Source: Streptococcus australis (GTDB lineage: Bacteria > Bacillota > Bacilli > Lactobacillales > Streptococcaceae). From it: 64,000 nucleotides of DNA. Below, one piece after another: positions 35,398 to 44,490 of this stretch. The notes beneath the pieces were generated by a model. That model saw only the letters and a program-made list of their open reading frames with translations. It made no database searches and had not been told where the DNA came from. The position numbers were made by a program, and so were the translations under genes. How positions within the stretch are numbered: position 1 is the stretch's first letter; each line of letters begins with the position of its first letter. The DNA lies in the NCBI RefSeq assembly GCF_003943615.1, contig NZ_RJPZ01000006.1, forward strand, positions 73,020 through 137,019, written 5' to 3'.

Positions 35398-37323
35398 ATG
35401 AAGAGGTTTTTACTAGTCATTGGTATATTGTGTGCCTTTTTTTGTACGGTTAGTCCGGCTCAGGCAGATGATGAAGTTCGCTATTCGATAGAATCCTATG
35501 TGGGACACCTCCACTTGCAGGAAGATAGCCAGGCGACATTTACGCAAGAGATTACCTACATTTTTTCAACAGGCTATAATGGGCAGTACGTAACTTTAGG
35601 GAGTGTAGATCCCCTTCCCAAAGGATTTAAAATCCATGAAAATCCTCAAGTGGAAGCTTATGTGGATGGGGAAAAACGAGAGATCCGTGTAGAAGAATCG
35701 GATCTCGGAAATGGACGTTTATTAAAAATCTACAATTCAAGAATCGTTGGTGGCAAAGTTACCATCAAGGTTGTATGGAAGATTGATCATATTCTAGAAC
35801 TGTATTCCGATATCGCCGAGCTCAATTGGTTCCCTATTTCAGATGGGGATGAGGACGTAGCAAAATTAGATTTTTATGTGGATGGCTTGGATGCCAAGCA
35901 GGGAGACTTGTATGCTCATACCGGTTATTTTAATCCACCAGCCCAGATTGAACGGACTGAGACTGGCTATCACATTCAGTTATGGAACTTCCCAAAGAAT
36001 GGAAAATTGGAGCTCCACGCATACTGGCCCATGACAGAAGCTCTACGTCGAGGCCAATCTAATGAGATTAAAAAGGAAAAGGGAAAGGATAAATTTCTTA
36101 AAAAAGAAAAATCCATTCAACAAAAAACATTCATCTACAAGACACTGTTTCTCAGAGTCATTCCAATTGTATCGATTCTTTTATTTGTTCTAGCTTTCAT
36201 TCCATGGATCCGCTATATGATCAGTACCAGAACTCGTCGGATTGCAAAAGGAGTAAGATTATACGAACCCCCACAGAACTTGCCACCCTTTGTCCTAGCC
36301 AAGGCCTTGTATCAACTTGATTTTGAACAGATGGTCATGTCTAGAGAGAAAGGTCAACTAAAATTTAATCATCTCATCCAAGCAAGTATTTTGGATCTCA
36401 TTGATCGAGGAAATCTTCGTTTGACGAGAGATGAAAGTGGAGGGACCTTGACCTGTCTTCACCATGAAGGCTTGGCTGATTTTGAATTGAAGTTTATTGA
36501 AATGATCTTTGATCAAGAAACTGAAATCAGGATCAGTGAGGTGTTCTCGAAATATAAAATTAATCAAGCAGCCCTAAAAAAGGATTTTCGAGCTGCTAAA
36601 ACAGACACACAAAGAGACCGTATTCGAAAGGTCGGAAGTGACGTTCGATCACTTTTGAAAAAGGACGCCCAGCAATTGTCAAAAGGCGTCGATAAGGAAA
36701 TTACGAAATTAGGGTTGCCCTCTTATTTTAGAGACTTATCTGAAAAAGAAGAAGCTTTTTCAAAAACAGGCTGTGCCTTACACTTTTGGCTCTTACTGAT
36801 TTTATTTGTGAGCATGTGTTTCTTATCTTTTGGATTTGGTTCACACCTCTCTTCATACTATTTTTTGATCATTTTATGTCTGGTTTTGTTATTGATTCCA
36901 TTTTATATTGTTGTGAAACGTCGCGAAGATCATCTACAATCCTTGGAGAACTTGGATTCACAATTCCAATGGATGGCCTTTAGAAATATGATTGAAAGTA
37001 TTCCAAATTTCAACCAAGCAGAACTTGAAAGTGTCATCCTATGGAATCGTATCTTAGTCTATGCAACTATGTATGGGCAAGCTAAAAAAGTGAGTCAGGT
37101 ACTCCAAAGTCATCAGATTTCCGTGCCATATGAAGACTGGGATGCTCTTGTTTGGCTCACATCCTCTCCAAATTCCTTCCTAGATGGGTCTACCTTAATG
37201 AGCTATGCAGCTGATTCCTACAGTGTTTCAAACTTCTCTATTAACTCCTCAGATGGCAGTGGTGGCTTTGACGGCGGTGGTTTCTCTGATGGCGGCGGTG
37301 GTGGAGGATTTGGGGCCTTCTAA
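35398..37323 (+). CDS. DUF2207 membrane protein with Gly-rich tail
   Basis: A 641-residue envelope protein. It has a signal peptide (1-23, ending in PAQAD), an extracellular DUF2207 domain of about 200 residues (QATFTQEITYIFSTGYNGQYVTLG), a membrane helix near 250-272, a cytoplasmic region, two more helices near 460-505, and a glycine-rich C-terminus (FDGGGFSDGGGGGGFGAF). This layout is usual for the family, whose function is unknown. AATAGGAGTTTGAA ribosome site. Confidence 0.85.
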   Translation: MKRFLLVIGILCAFFCTVSPAQADDEVRYSIESYVGHLHLQEDSQATFTQEITYIFSTGYNGQYVTLGSVDPLPKGFKIHENPQVEAYVDGEKREIRVEESDLGNGRLLKIYNSRIVGGKVTIKVVWKIDHILELYSDIAELNWFPISDGDEDVAKLDFYVDGLDAKQGDLYAHTGYFNPPAQIERTETGYHIQLWNFPKNGKLELHAYWPMTEALRRGQSNEIKKEKGKDKFLKKEKSIQQKTFIYKTLFLRVIPIVSILLFVLAFIPWIRYMISTRTRRIAKGVRLYEPPQNLPPFVLAKALYQLDFEQMVMSREKGQLKFNHLIQASILDLIDRGNLRLTRDESGGTLTCLHHEGLADFELKFIEMIFDQETEIRISEVFSKYKINQAALKKDFRAAKTDTQRDRIRKVGSDVRSLLKKDAQQLSKGVDKEITKLGLPSYFRDLSEKEEAFSKTGCALHFWLLLILFVSMCFLSFGFGSHLSSYYFLIILCLVLLLIPFYIVVKRREDHLQSLENLDSQFQWMAFRNMIESIPNFNQAELESVILWNRILVYATMYGQAKKVSQVLQSHQISVPYEDWDALVWLTSSPNSFLDGSTLMSYAADSYSVSNFSINSSDGSGGFDGGGFSDGGGGGGFGAF

Positions 37324-37342
37324 TAGCCCCTGTGATTGAATG

Positions 37343-37386
37343 AAGTCTGGGATGTAGAACCATTGTAGTTCTCCCTCAGGCTTTTT
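37343..37386 (+). terminator. Terminator after the DUF2207 gene
   Basis: AAGTCTGGGATGTAGAAC pairs with GTTCTCCCTCAGGCTT (37368-37383) with a small bulge and G-T pairs, then TTT. Confidence 0.65.
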
Positions 37387-37407
37387 AATTTGTAAATACA
37401 CTGATGA

Positions 37408-37436
37408 TTGAAAAAAGGCTCTATTTCCGCTATAAT
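37408..37436 (+). promoter_or_regulatory. Promoter of prfC
   Basis: TTGAAA (37408-37413), a 17-base spacer and TATAAT (37431-37436). The start codon is about 88 bases downstream. Confidence 0.8.
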
Positions 37437-37524
37437 AGGTTAGTTAAGGTAAAAGGAGAGAACCAATGTAGAAGGATCCTACTTACTAAAAAATATGCTT
37501 TTAAAAATAACTGAGGATGAAAGA

Positions 37525-39069
37525 ATGACAATAACTGACGAAATTAAAAAACGCCGTACCTTTGCCATTATCTCTCACCCGGACGCGGGGAAGACAACCA
37601 TTACTGAGCAGTTGCTCTACTTTGGAGGAGAGATTCGGGAAGCAGGTACCGTAAAAGGAAAGAAAACAGGGACTTTTGCAAAATCTGACTGGATGGATAT
37701 CGAGAAACAACGTGGGATTTCGGTAACTTCATCTGTGATGCAGTTTGACTACGACGGCAAACGAGTAAATATCCTAGACACTCCAGGGCACGAGGACTTC
37801 TCAGAAGATACTTATCGGACCCTGATGGCGGTGGATGCTGCGGTCATGGTAGTGGACTCTGCCAAGGGTATTGAGGCCCAAACTAAGAAATTGTTTGAGG
37901 TTGTCAAACACCGTGGGATTCCAGTCTTCACTTTTATGAATAAACTGGACCGTGACGGTCGTGAACCACTAGATCTCTTACAAGAATTGGAAGAAGTATT
38001 GGGCATCGCTAGTTACCCAATGAACTGGCCAATCGGGATGGGGAAAGCCTTTGAGGGACTCTATGACCTCTATAACCAACGCTTGGAACTCTATAAAGGG
38101 GATGAACGTTTTGCCAGCCTAGAGGATGGCGATAAACTATTTGCTAGCAACCCATTCTACGAACAAGTAAAAGATGATATTGAGCTTTTGAATGAAGCAG
38201 GAAATGAATTTTCAGAAGAAGCTATCCTTGCAGGTGAATTAACTCCGGTCTTCTTTGGTTCGGCTCTTACCAACTTTGGTGTGCAGACTTTCTTGGAAAC
38301 CTTCCTCAAGTTTGCTCCAGAGCCACACGGCCACAAGAAGACAGATGGAGAAATTGTCGATCCTTATGACAAGGACTTTTCAGGATTTGTCTTTAAAATC
38401 CAAGCCAATATGGACCCTCGTCACCGCGACCGGATTGCTTTTGTTCGGATCGTGTCTGGTGAATTTGAGCGGGGGATGAGTGTCAATTTGCCTCGTACTG
38501 GTAAGAGTGCTAAGCTATCTAATGTCACCCAGTTTATGGCGGAAAGCCGTGAGAATGTCACCAATGCCGTAGCAGGAGACATCATCGGGGTCTACGATAC
38601 CGGTACGTATCAGGTCGGGGATACGCTAACAGTTGGGAAGAATAAGTTTGAATTTGAACCACTGCCAACCTTTACTCCTGAAATCTTCATGAAGGTATCT
38701 GCCAAGAATGTCATGAAGCAAAAGTCCTTCCATAAGGGAATTGAGCAATTGGTGCAAGAAGGAGCCATCCAGCTCTATACCAACTACCAAACGGGTGAAT
38801 ACATGTTGGGTGCTGTTGGTCAATTGCAGTTTGAAGTCTTTAAGCACCGGATGGAAAATGAATACAATGCCGAAGTGGTGATGAGCCCAATGGGTAAAAA
38901 GACGGTTCGCTGGATCAAACCTGAGGATCTAGATGAACGCATGTCTTCAAGCCGAAACATCCTGGCCAAAGACCGCTTTGACCAGCCTGTTTTCCTCTTT
39001 GAAAACGACTTTGCTCTCCGTTGGTTTGCAGACAAGTATCCAGACGTGGAGTTGGAAGAAAAAATGTAA
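37525..39069 (+). CDS. prfC: Peptide chain release factor 3
   Basis: RF3 is a GTPase that recycles RF1/RF2 from the ribosome. I chose the ATG at 37525 ([15 protein letters not shown]) after GAGGATGAAAGA, giving 514 residues as is usual; an in-frame ATG ten codons earlier lacks a site. GTP-binding motifs are [20 protein letters not shown] and NKLDRDGRE. Single gene with its own promoter. Confidence 0.96.
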   Translation: MTITDEIKKRRTFAIISHPDAGKTTITEQLLYFGGEIREAGTVKGKKTGTFAKSDWMDIEKQRGISVTSSVMQFDYDGKRVNILDTPGHEDFSEDTYRTLMAVDAAVMVVDSAKGIEAQTKKLFEVVKHRGIPVFTFMNKLDRDGREPLDLLQELEEVLGIASYPMNWPIGMGKAFEGLYDLYNQRLELYKGDERFASLEDGDKLFASNPFYEQVKDDIELLNEAGNEFSEEAILAGELTPVFFGSALTNFGVQTFLETFLKFAPEPHGHKKTDGEIVDPYDKDFSGFVFKIQANMDPRHRDRIAFVRIVSGEFERGMSVNLPRTGKSAKLSNVTQFMAESRENVTNAVAGDIIGVYDTGTYQVGDTLTVGKNKFEFEPLPTFTPEIFMKVSAKNVMKQKSFHKGIEQLVQEGAIQLYTNYQTGEYMLGAVGQLQFEVFKHRMENEYNAEVVMSPMGKKTVRWIKPEDLDERMSSSRNILAKDRFDQPVFLFENDFALRWFADKYPDVELEEKM

Positions 39070-39135
39070 CTCAGTACCAACAATTGGAACTAAAGTTCCT
39101 AATTGTTGAACGCTAGTCGCTATTTGGCGAACTAG

Positions 39136-39325
39136 CTAACTGCCTCACTAACTACGTTTGGCAAATGGAATCGATTTGCCAAACTCCGTATCGTAGTGTA
39201 AAAATTGATTTACCTAAACGCTCCACTAGTAAAGTTTTATGAATATTATCGATTCGTAAAACTTTACGTCGTAACAGTCCGATGGGAAGGTTATCCTAAC
39301 TGCATCACTAACTACTTTTGGCGAA
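39136..39325 (+). repeat. 30-bp direct repeat pair
   Basis: Copies at 39136-39165 and 39296-39325 (CTAACTGC-TCACTAACTAC then TTTGGC) differ at three positions. Each copy is followed or preceded by its own hairpin. Confidence 0.75.
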
Positions 39326-39342
39326 TAAAATATATAAATTGA

Positions 39343-39368
39343 AAAACCAGCTCACTTGAGCTGGTTTT
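39343..39368. terminator. Hairpin, terminator-like (copy 1)
   Basis: AAAACCAGCTCA, two bases, TGAGCTGGTTTT: a perfect 12-bp inverted repeat. It may end prfC transcription. Confidence 0.6.
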
Positions 39369-39673
39369 GGGATGAAGACAAACTTCCATTTTACATAAAA
39401 AATCAAGTGATTTTTCAATAAATAAAAATAATTCCATATTTTTATAGTCATTAAAGCCAGTACTGAAACTTTCCGCTGTGAGAAAAATGCTTGAAACAAT
39501 GTTGTTTCAAGCACTCGGGAGTTTTGAAAGTAAAACAGTTTGGGAAACTGTTTTAGCCTGAGCCCAGAAATTAAAGAGCGAAGGGGTTCAAAACTAAGTC
39601 ATGGAACTTCGTAGAAGTTCGCTGACGTCCGTACTCACTTAAGGAAAGTTTCTAAGAATATTTTTTCTTTAAT

Positions 39674-39703
39674 AAAAAACCAGCTCAAGTGAGCTGGCTT
39701 TTT
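39674..39703. terminator. Hairpin, terminator-like (copy 2), at the thiT 3' end
   Basis: CCAGCTCA, AG, TGAGCTGG with flanking A and T runs. Nearly the same sequence as 39343-39368. It overlaps the thiT stop and would serve transcripts from either side. Confidence 0.7.
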
Positions 39704-40277
39704 ATTGTTCTGTAATGAGGAGTCTTCCCAAAAATTCTTGTAAGATAAAGAAGACAATGAGGCTGGCAATGGTCTCGCCTAAGAAGGACGAGCTATTCAC
39801 AATCAGTGAGTACAGGTAGGCACTTTGGCCAGCTGGAGCATAGCTTCCCCAGAAGATGACACCTGCAATGTAGTGAATCAGGTAGCGTGCAAAACCACCC
39901 AAGATGACTCCGACTGTGATAAAAGTAAGCGTCTGTAGTCGTTTCTTTTCTTGGATAGCCTTGTCAAGAGCTGGTTTGACAGTTCCACTCAGTCCAATCA
40001 GACTAAAGGCTACAAAGTACTCTAAGAAACCTTGGATTGGAGTCAACCAACCACCAGCTGCTTCCCCTGTCACGACTTGCAACAATCCCCAGATGAATCC
40101 ACCCATGGCACCAGCCTTCACGCCCCAGCGGAAACTGAGGAGAAAGATGGGAACCATCTTAAAAGATAGAGAAATCCAAGGACCTAAGGACATCGGTTGA
40201 GTAACCAAATCCAAAATATAAGCAATGGTCGCTAAAAGAGCAACCTCAATCATTGGTCGAACCGTAGTTTTCGACAT
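39702..40277 (-). CDS. thiT: Thiamine transporter S-component ThiT
   Basis: ThiT is the substrate-binding membrane subunit of an ECF transporter for thiamine. It has 191 residues and about six membrane helices. I chose the ATG at 40277 (MSKTTVRPMIEVALL) because AGGAGG lies 7 bases before it; upstream in-frame codons have none. The segments LGPWISLSFKMVPIFLLS, GEAAGGWLTPIQGFLEY and RYLIHYIAGVIFWG fit the family, including the aromatic and Glu residues of the thiamine pocket. A TPP riboswitch in the leader supports the call. Confidence 0.93.
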   Translation of the reverse strand: MSKTTVRPMIEVALLATIAYILDLVTQPMSLGPWISLSFKMVPIFLLSFRWGVKAGAMGGFIWGLLQVVTGEAAGGWLTPIQGFLEYFVAFSLIGLSGTVKPALDKAIQEKKRLQTLTFITVGVILGGFARYLIHYIAGVIFWGSYAPAGQSAYLYSLIVNSSSFLGETIASLIVFFILQEFLGRLLITEQ

Positions 40278-40294
40278 AAAAAAACCTCCTATAC

Positions 40295-40335
40295 CAATCG
40301 TTTTGATTGGCTCATTTGTTGCCACACCAAAACGA
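40295..40335 (-). promoter_or_regulatory. Possible expression platform of the thiT riboswitch
   Basis: CCAATC/GATTGG (40295-40310) forms a hairpin just before the AGGAGG site. TCGTTTTG (40298-40305, plus) can instead pair with CAAAACGA (40328-40335). These alternatives could control ribosome access; no classic T-run terminator is seen. Confidence 0.45.
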
Positions 40336-40372
40336 CGTCATAGAAGTTCTCTATTTCATTCTGTTTTGAGAC

Positions 40373-40474
40373 ACATCCCTACGCAGGTCCTAACCTGATC
40401 AGGTGGTAAGAGTTTAGGTCAGTAACGAACACTTTTGGTATTCCATCTAACCAATCTCAGCAGCTGCTCCTCTT
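40373..40474 (-). ncRNA. TPP riboswitch (THI element)
   Basis: On the minus strand the aptamer marks are CTGAGA (40460-40455) and ACCTGATCAGG...CCTGCGTAGGGA (from about 40405 to 40376), the two most conserved parts of TPP riboswitches. It lies directly before thiT and after a promoter at 40491-40486. It should repress thiT when thiamine pyrophosphate is high. Confidence 0.93.
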
Positions 40475-40485
40475 GTGACTCTTTC

Positions 40486-40491
40486 ATTATA
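40486..40491 (-). promoter_or_regulatory. -10 of the thiT promoter
   Basis: TATAAT on the minus strand (40491-40486) lies just before the riboswitch. It is divergent from the promoter of the PH-domain gene. Confidence 0.6.
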
Positions 40492-40535
40492 CTATCTAAA
40501 AAACGTTCCCGCAACTTTTTAACTCGCAAAAAATA

Positions 40536-40544
40536 TGGTATAGT
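40536..40544 (+). promoter_or_regulatory. Extended -10 promoter of the PH-domain gene
   Basis: TGGTATAGT lies about 40 bases before the ATG at 40585. Confidence 0.55.
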
Positions 40545-40584
40545 TATTAAGATAGAAAATGCACAAATTGTGGAGGAAATAATC

Positions 40585-40965
40585 ATGGGTATTTTTGCAG
40601 GTTTGATGGGCAATGCTTCTCAAAAAGACGTCGATAAGGTTGAAAAAGATTTAGGGGATATCCTGGTTCCAGGTGAGCAGGTAACTCTGGCTTTTAGTTT
40701 GATTCGTGACTTGATTGTCTTTACTGAGTACCGTCTGATTTTGGTGGACAAGCAAGGAATGACAGGGAAGAAAACATCTTATAAATCCCTTCCTTATCGT
40801 TCTATTTCGCGTTTTTCAGTAGAAACATCTGGTCATTTTGATTTGGATGCTGAATTAAAAATTTGGGTTTCATCAGCTGTAGAACCATCAGAAACACTTC
40901 AATTTAAGAGCGACAATAGTGTCATCGAAATCCAGCAGGCCTTGGCAGCAGCTGTATTGCGTTGA
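40585..40965 (+). CDS. PH-domain (bPH) small protein
   Basis: A 126-residue soluble protein with a bacterial pleckstrin-homology-like fold. I chose the ATG at 40585 (MGIFAGLMGNASQ) after GGAGGAAATAAT; the open frame extends upstream into the promoter. Blocks are ILVPGEQVTLAFSLIRDLIVFTEYRLILVDKQG, SYKSLPYRSISRFSVE, and DAELKIWV, as in the family of short YvbH-like proteins. The role is unknown. Confidence 0.85.
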   Translation: MGIFAGLMGNASQKDVDKVEKDLGDILVPGEQVTLAFSLIRDLIVFTEYRLILVDKQGMTGKKTSYKSLPYRSISRFSVETSGHFDLDAELKIWVSSAVEPSETLQFKSDNSVIEIQQALAAAVLR

Positions 40966-41050
40966 TAAAAAATAAATTTAAACAGTCTTCATCTAGCGAT
41001 TTAGGACAATCGGATAGGAGCACTGGCAGATAAGGTAAAGAGGGAGCAAA

Positions 41051-41959
41051 ATGTTCGTTGAAAAAAAGTTAGGAGATGGCCGGAGTTGGATTAATATTGA
41101 TTCTGACTTGATTGCGGAAACCTCCCAGTTGTACCAAAAGTATGGTATTGATCAAGAAACCATTGAATATGCATTGGATAAAAACGAACGTGCCCACATG
41201 GATTACAACCGTGAGAATGGGACCGTGACTTTTATCTATAATGTCTTGGACATGGAAAAGGAAAAGGAATATTATGAAACCATTCCGATGACCTTCATTG
41301 TCCAGGGACCACGTCTTGTGACTATTAGTAACCGAGACAACGCCTATATTATTGCACAAATGGAACGCTATGTCGATAATCACGAGAGTTTATCGACCTT
41401 TAAGCTTTTATTTGCAGGGCTTGAGATGATTAGTAATGCTTATTATCCGATTATTGAGCGTCTAGATAAGCACAAGGATGAAATCACTCGTCTCTTACGA
41501 AAAACAACAACTAGTAAAAACCTTTATGCTCTTTCTGACGTGGAAACAGGTATGGTCTATCTGGCATCCGCTGCCAAGCAAAATCGCATGCTCTTGGAAC
41601 ATATCAAGGCTCACCTAATCTACCGCCAATTTGATGATGTCGAAAAAGAACAGTTTGATGATGCCATGATCGAGGCCAGACAGTTGGTCTATATGACGGA
41701 GTTGAACTGTCAAGTCTTGCAACAGTTGTCTAGCTCCTACAATAACATCCTAAACAACAACCTGAATGACAATTTGACAACTTTGACTATCTTGGAAGCT
41801 CTGTTAGCAGTCTTAGCAGTTGTCACTGGTTTCTTTGGAATGAACGTTCCATTGCCGTTTACTGACGATCCTAATGCATGGCTGTATATCTCCATAGCAA
41901 GCTTTGTACTCTGGATCATCTTGTCTCGTATTTTGCGCTGGATTGCCCATAAACGATAA
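41051..41959 (+). CDS. corA: CorA-type divalent cation transporter
   Basis: A 302-residue Mg2+/Co2+ channel of the CorA family. It has a large cytoplasmic funnel domain and two C-terminal helices. The selectivity motif GMN is in FFGMNVPLPF, and the C-terminus is basic (RILRWIAHKR). Which metal it carries cannot be told. A hairpin follows. Confidence 0.92.
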   Translation: MFVEKKLGDGRSWINIDSDLIAETSQLYQKYGIDQETIEYALDKNERAHMDYNRENGTVTFIYNVLDMEKEKEYYETIPMTFIVQGPRLVTISNRDNAYIIAQMERYVDNHESLSTFKLLFAGLEMISNAYYPIIERLDKHKDEITRLLRKTTTSKNLYALSDVETGMVYLASAAKQNRMLLEHIKAHLIYRQFDDVEKEQFDDAMIEARQLVYMTELNCQVLQQLSSSYNNILNNNLNDNLTTLTILEALLAVLAVVTGFFGMNVPLPFTDDPNAWLYISIASFVLWIILSRILRWIAHKR

Positions 41960-41965
41960 AAAAGA

Positions 41966-41995
41966 GAGGTAGGGAAGAAATTCCTTACCTCTTTC
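41966..41995 (+). terminator. Terminator after corA
   Basis: GAGGTAGGGAA (41966-41976), GAAA, TTCCTTACCTC (41981-41991), one G-T pair, then TTT. Confidence 0.75.
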
Positions 41996-42033
41996 GTATC
42001 TTGGCTATTTCAGAAAATTCTTCATTTTTAACT

Positions 42034-42063
42034 CTGCCTCCCCTAAGAAGAAGAGGCAGTTTT
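42034..42063. terminator. Second hairpin downstream of corA
   Basis: CTGCCTC (42034-42040) pairs with GAGGCAG (42053-42059), followed by TTTTG. It may be a back-up terminator. Confidence 0.5.
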
Positions 42064-42504
42064 GATACAAGTGATCGACTGTACATAATCTTCTTGGAAA
42101 TAGTAGGAGTAGATTTAAAAGTACTGAGTGGATTATAAACAATTTATAATTGGATTGAATCGTTGAATCAGTTAAATGAATGAAGCATTTTAATTATACT
42201 GAAATATCCTAAATACTAAATTTATTATACATACTTTTATTTTAAAAATCAAGAAAACAATCCAAAAATAAAAGTGGATCTTTTGTGAGAAAAATTTTTA
42301 TAAAGCCTATTGTGACGCTGGTTTTCTAAGATGGTTCAAAGTAAAAAAGAGACTTCACAGTCTTTTATATTATTGCAAATTAAAAAAGAAATGAAAAAGG
42401 AGGCATACTAATGAATCAAAGGTGAAAAAAAACTTATTTGAAAGGGGTAACACAATAAAAACCTTTTAACTTGTTTCGTTTTACTATCTTTTAACCCAGG
42501 TCTA

Positions 42505-42513
42505 TGGTATACT
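42505..42513 (+). promoter_or_regulatory. Extended -10 promoter of the DEAD-box helicase
   Basis: TGGTATACT. The start codon is 150 bases downstream, giving a leader of about 140 bases with several hairpins, among them GATGG...CCATC near 42628-42645. Confidence 0.65.
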
Positions 42514-42662
42514 AGATAAGTTGCAAAGAAAGCAGTACTTTTCTTTCGTGGAAAAGAAGCAACACGATCTTTCATAAAAGTTATGAAAGTACGTCATGAC
42601 AAGAAAAGTATAAACTAAGCGCTATAGGATGGCTTCGCACCATCTTTAGAAAGAAGAATAAC

Positions 42663-44237
42663 GTGAAATTTAATGAATTTAATCTTTCTGCTGATTTGTT
42701 AGCAGAAATTGAAAAAGCAGGATTTGTAGAAGCAAGTCCTATCCAAGAGCAAACCATTCCTTTGGCTCTTGAAGGTAAAGATGTAATCGGTCAAGCACAG
42801 ACTGGTACAGGGAAAACAGCAGCCTTTGGCTTGCCAACCCTTGAAAAAATTCGTACAGAAGAAGCAACTATCCAAGCTTTGGTCATCGCCCCAACTCGTG
42901 AACTGGCTGTTCAAAGCCAGGAAGAACTCTTCCGCTTTGGTCGTAGTAAGGGTGTGAAAGTCCGTTCAGTATACGGTGGTTCAAGTATTGAAAAACAAAT
43001 TAAGGCACTTAAATCAGGGGCTCATATCGTTGTAGGAACACCAGGTCGTCTCCTAGACTTGATCAAACGCAAGGCCTTGAAATTACAAGATATTGAAACT
43101 CTCATCCTTGATGAAGCAGACGAAATGCTTAATATGGGATTCCTTGAAGACATCGAAGCAATCATCTCACGTGTCCCAGAAAATCGTCAGACTCTACTCT
43201 TTTCAGCAACCATGCCTGATGCCATCAAACGGATCGGTGTTCAATTCATGAAAGAACCCGAGCATGTCAAGATTGCTGCCAAAGAATTAACAACAGAACT
43301 AGTAGACCAGTACTACATCCGTGTTAAAGAACAAGAAAAATTTGACACCATGACACGTCTTATGGATGTTGATCAACCTGAATTGTCAATCGTTTTTGGT
43401 CGTACGAAACGTCGTGTGGATGAGTTAACTCGTGGACTGAAGATCCGTGGTTTCCGTGCAGAAGGGATTCATGGAGATTTGGACCAAAACAAACGTCTTC
43501 GTGTCCTTCGTGATTTTAAAAATGGAAACCTCGATGTCCTCGTTGCAACAGACGTTGCTGCTCGTGGTTTGGATATCTCAGGTGTGACCCATGTCTACAA
43601 CTACGATATTCCGCAAGACCCTGAGAGTTATGTTCACCGTATTGGTCGTACAGGGCGTGCAGGTAAGTCAGGACAATCGATTACCTTCGTTTCACCTAAT
43701 GAAATGGGTTATCTCCAAATCATTGAGAACTTGACTAAGAAACGCATGAAAGGTCTCAAACCTGCAAGTGCAGAAGAAGCCTTCCAAGCTAAGAAGCAAG
43801 TAGCTCTTAAGAAAATCGAACGTGATTTTGCTAATGAGGAGATTCGTAGCAACTTTGAGAAGTTTGGCAAGGATGCTCGTCAATTGGCCTCAGAATTCAG
43901 TCCTGAAGAATTGGCTATGTACATCCTTAGCTTGACGGTTCAGGATCCAGACAGTCTTCCAGAAGTTGAAATTGCACGTGAAAAACCATTGCCATTTAAA
44001 CCATCTGGTGGTGGATTTGGCGGAAAAGGCAAATCTGGTCGTGGTGGCCGTCGTGGGGATGACCGTCGAGACCGTGATCGCCGTGGCAATGGTCGTCGTG
44101 ATGACTATCGTAAAGGTGGACGCTCAAAGGATCGATTTGATAAAGAGAAGCGTTACCGCAAGGATCATAAAAAACCTCGCAATACTTCAAGTGAGAAGAA
44201 AACAGGCTTTGTGATTCGGAACAAAGGGGATAAATAA
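42663..44237 (+). CDS. deaD: DEAD-box RNA helicase
   Basis: A 524-residue ATP-dependent RNA helicase of the CshA/DeaD type, acting in RNA decay, ribosome assembly and cold growth. It has AQTGTGKT (motif I), PTRELA, DEAD (motif II), SAT, and HRIGRTGRAG (motif VI). The C-terminus is a basic, arginine-glycine-rich tail (GRGGRRGDDRRDRDRRGN) for RNA binding. The start is GTG with a weak AAGAAG site after a long structured leader, which suggests post-transcriptional control. A perfect hairpin follows. Confidence 0.95.
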   Translation: MKFNEFNLSADLLAEIEKAGFVEASPIQEQTIPLALEGKDVIGQAQTGTGKTAAFGLPTLEKIRTEEATIQALVIAPTRELAVQSQEELFRFGRSKGVKVRSVYGGSSIEKQIKALKSGAHIVVGTPGRLLDLIKRKALKLQDIETLILDEADEMLNMGFLEDIEAIISRVPENRQTLLFSATMPDAIKRIGVQFMKEPEHVKIAAKELTTELVDQYYIRVKEQEKFDTMTRLMDVDQPELSIVFGRTKRRVDELTRGLKIRGFRAEGIHGDLDQNKRLRVLRDFKNGNLDVLVATDVAARGLDISGVTHVYNYDIPQDPESYVHRIGRTGRAGKSGQSITFVSPNEMGYLQIIENLTKKRMKGLKPASAEEAFQAKKQVALKKIERDFANEEIRSNFEKFGKDARQLASEFSPEELAMYILSLTVQDPDSLPEVEIAREKPLPFKPSGGGFGGKGKSGRGGRRGDDRRDRDRRGNGRRDDYRKGGRSKDRFDKEKRYRKDHKKPRNTSSEKKTGFVIRNKGDK

Positions 44238-44240
44238 AAA

Positions 44241-44276
44241 ATACAAGGGTAAACACATGTTTACCCTTGTATATTT
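44241..44276 (+). terminator. Terminator of the DEAD-box helicase gene
   Basis: ATACAAGGGTAAACA (44241-44255), CA, TGTTTACCCTTGTAT (44258-44272): a perfect 15-bp stem, then ATTTAT. Confidence 0.8.
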
Positions 44277-44321
44277 ATAAGGAGACCGAAATTCGTAAAC
44301 AAAACGTTTGCTATCATCTCG

Positions 44322-44335
44322 TGACAGCGCTATCA
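44322..44335 (+). promoter_or_regulatory. CcpA cre site upstream of lacR
   Basis: TGACAGCGCTATCA matches the cre consensus TGWNANCGNTNWCA at every position. It is about 230 bases before lacR. Catabolite repression of lacR or of a distal promoter is inferred. Confidence 0.65.
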
Positions 44336-44393
44336 ATTCTGTTAACATATTAAGAATACAACTTTTTATTTGTCCTGTCAACAGATTTGCTAA

Positions 44394-44439
44394 AAAAAAT
44401 TTACTTTTTTTAAAAATGTGAACAAAAAGTAAATTTTTT
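44394..44439. repeat. 16-bp perfect inverted repeat upstream of lacR
   Basis: AAAAAATTTACTTTTT (44394-44409) and AAAAAGTAAATTTTTT (44424-44439), 14 bases apart. It could be an operator or a weak terminator. Confidence 0.6.
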
Positions 44440-44490
44440 CTACAAAAATGATCAACAAAATAAGTGGTTAATATAGAAAAATTAGAGTGA

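Larger units (their letters stand above)
39070..39701. other. Hairpin-dense noncoding region of 630 bp
   Basis: No gene is seen. It contains at least eight hairpins in series: near 39079-39110 (CAACAATTGGAACTAAAGTTCCTAATTGTTG, split arms), 39114-39136, 39154-39182, 39233-39266, 39343-39368, 39490-39513, 39532-39554 and 39674-39703. A 30-bp segment starting CTAACTGC is repeated at 39136-39165 and 39296-39325 with three differences. The two ends at 39343 and 39674 carry nearly the same terminator-like hairpin. Confidence 0.7.
41960..42662 (+). other. 700-bp noncoding region before the DEAD-box helicase
   Basis: After the two hairpins the region is very AT-rich (42061-42400) with no gene. AAAGGAGG at 42396-42402 precedes ATG-AAT-CAA-AGG-TGA (42411-42425), a four-codon frame; one base off it would continue for 15 more codons, so this may be the remnant of a small gene. 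The helicase promoter and a structured leader fill 42500-42662. Confidence 0.55.

Noticed and set aside
39070-39701. CRISPR array
   Set aside because: The repeats are unequal hairpins, not regularly spaced identical units, and no cas genes are nearby.
44290-44300. TACGAATT on the minus strand near the lacR region as a ComX box
   Set aside because: It differs from the consensus at the last base and no competence gene follows in that direction.
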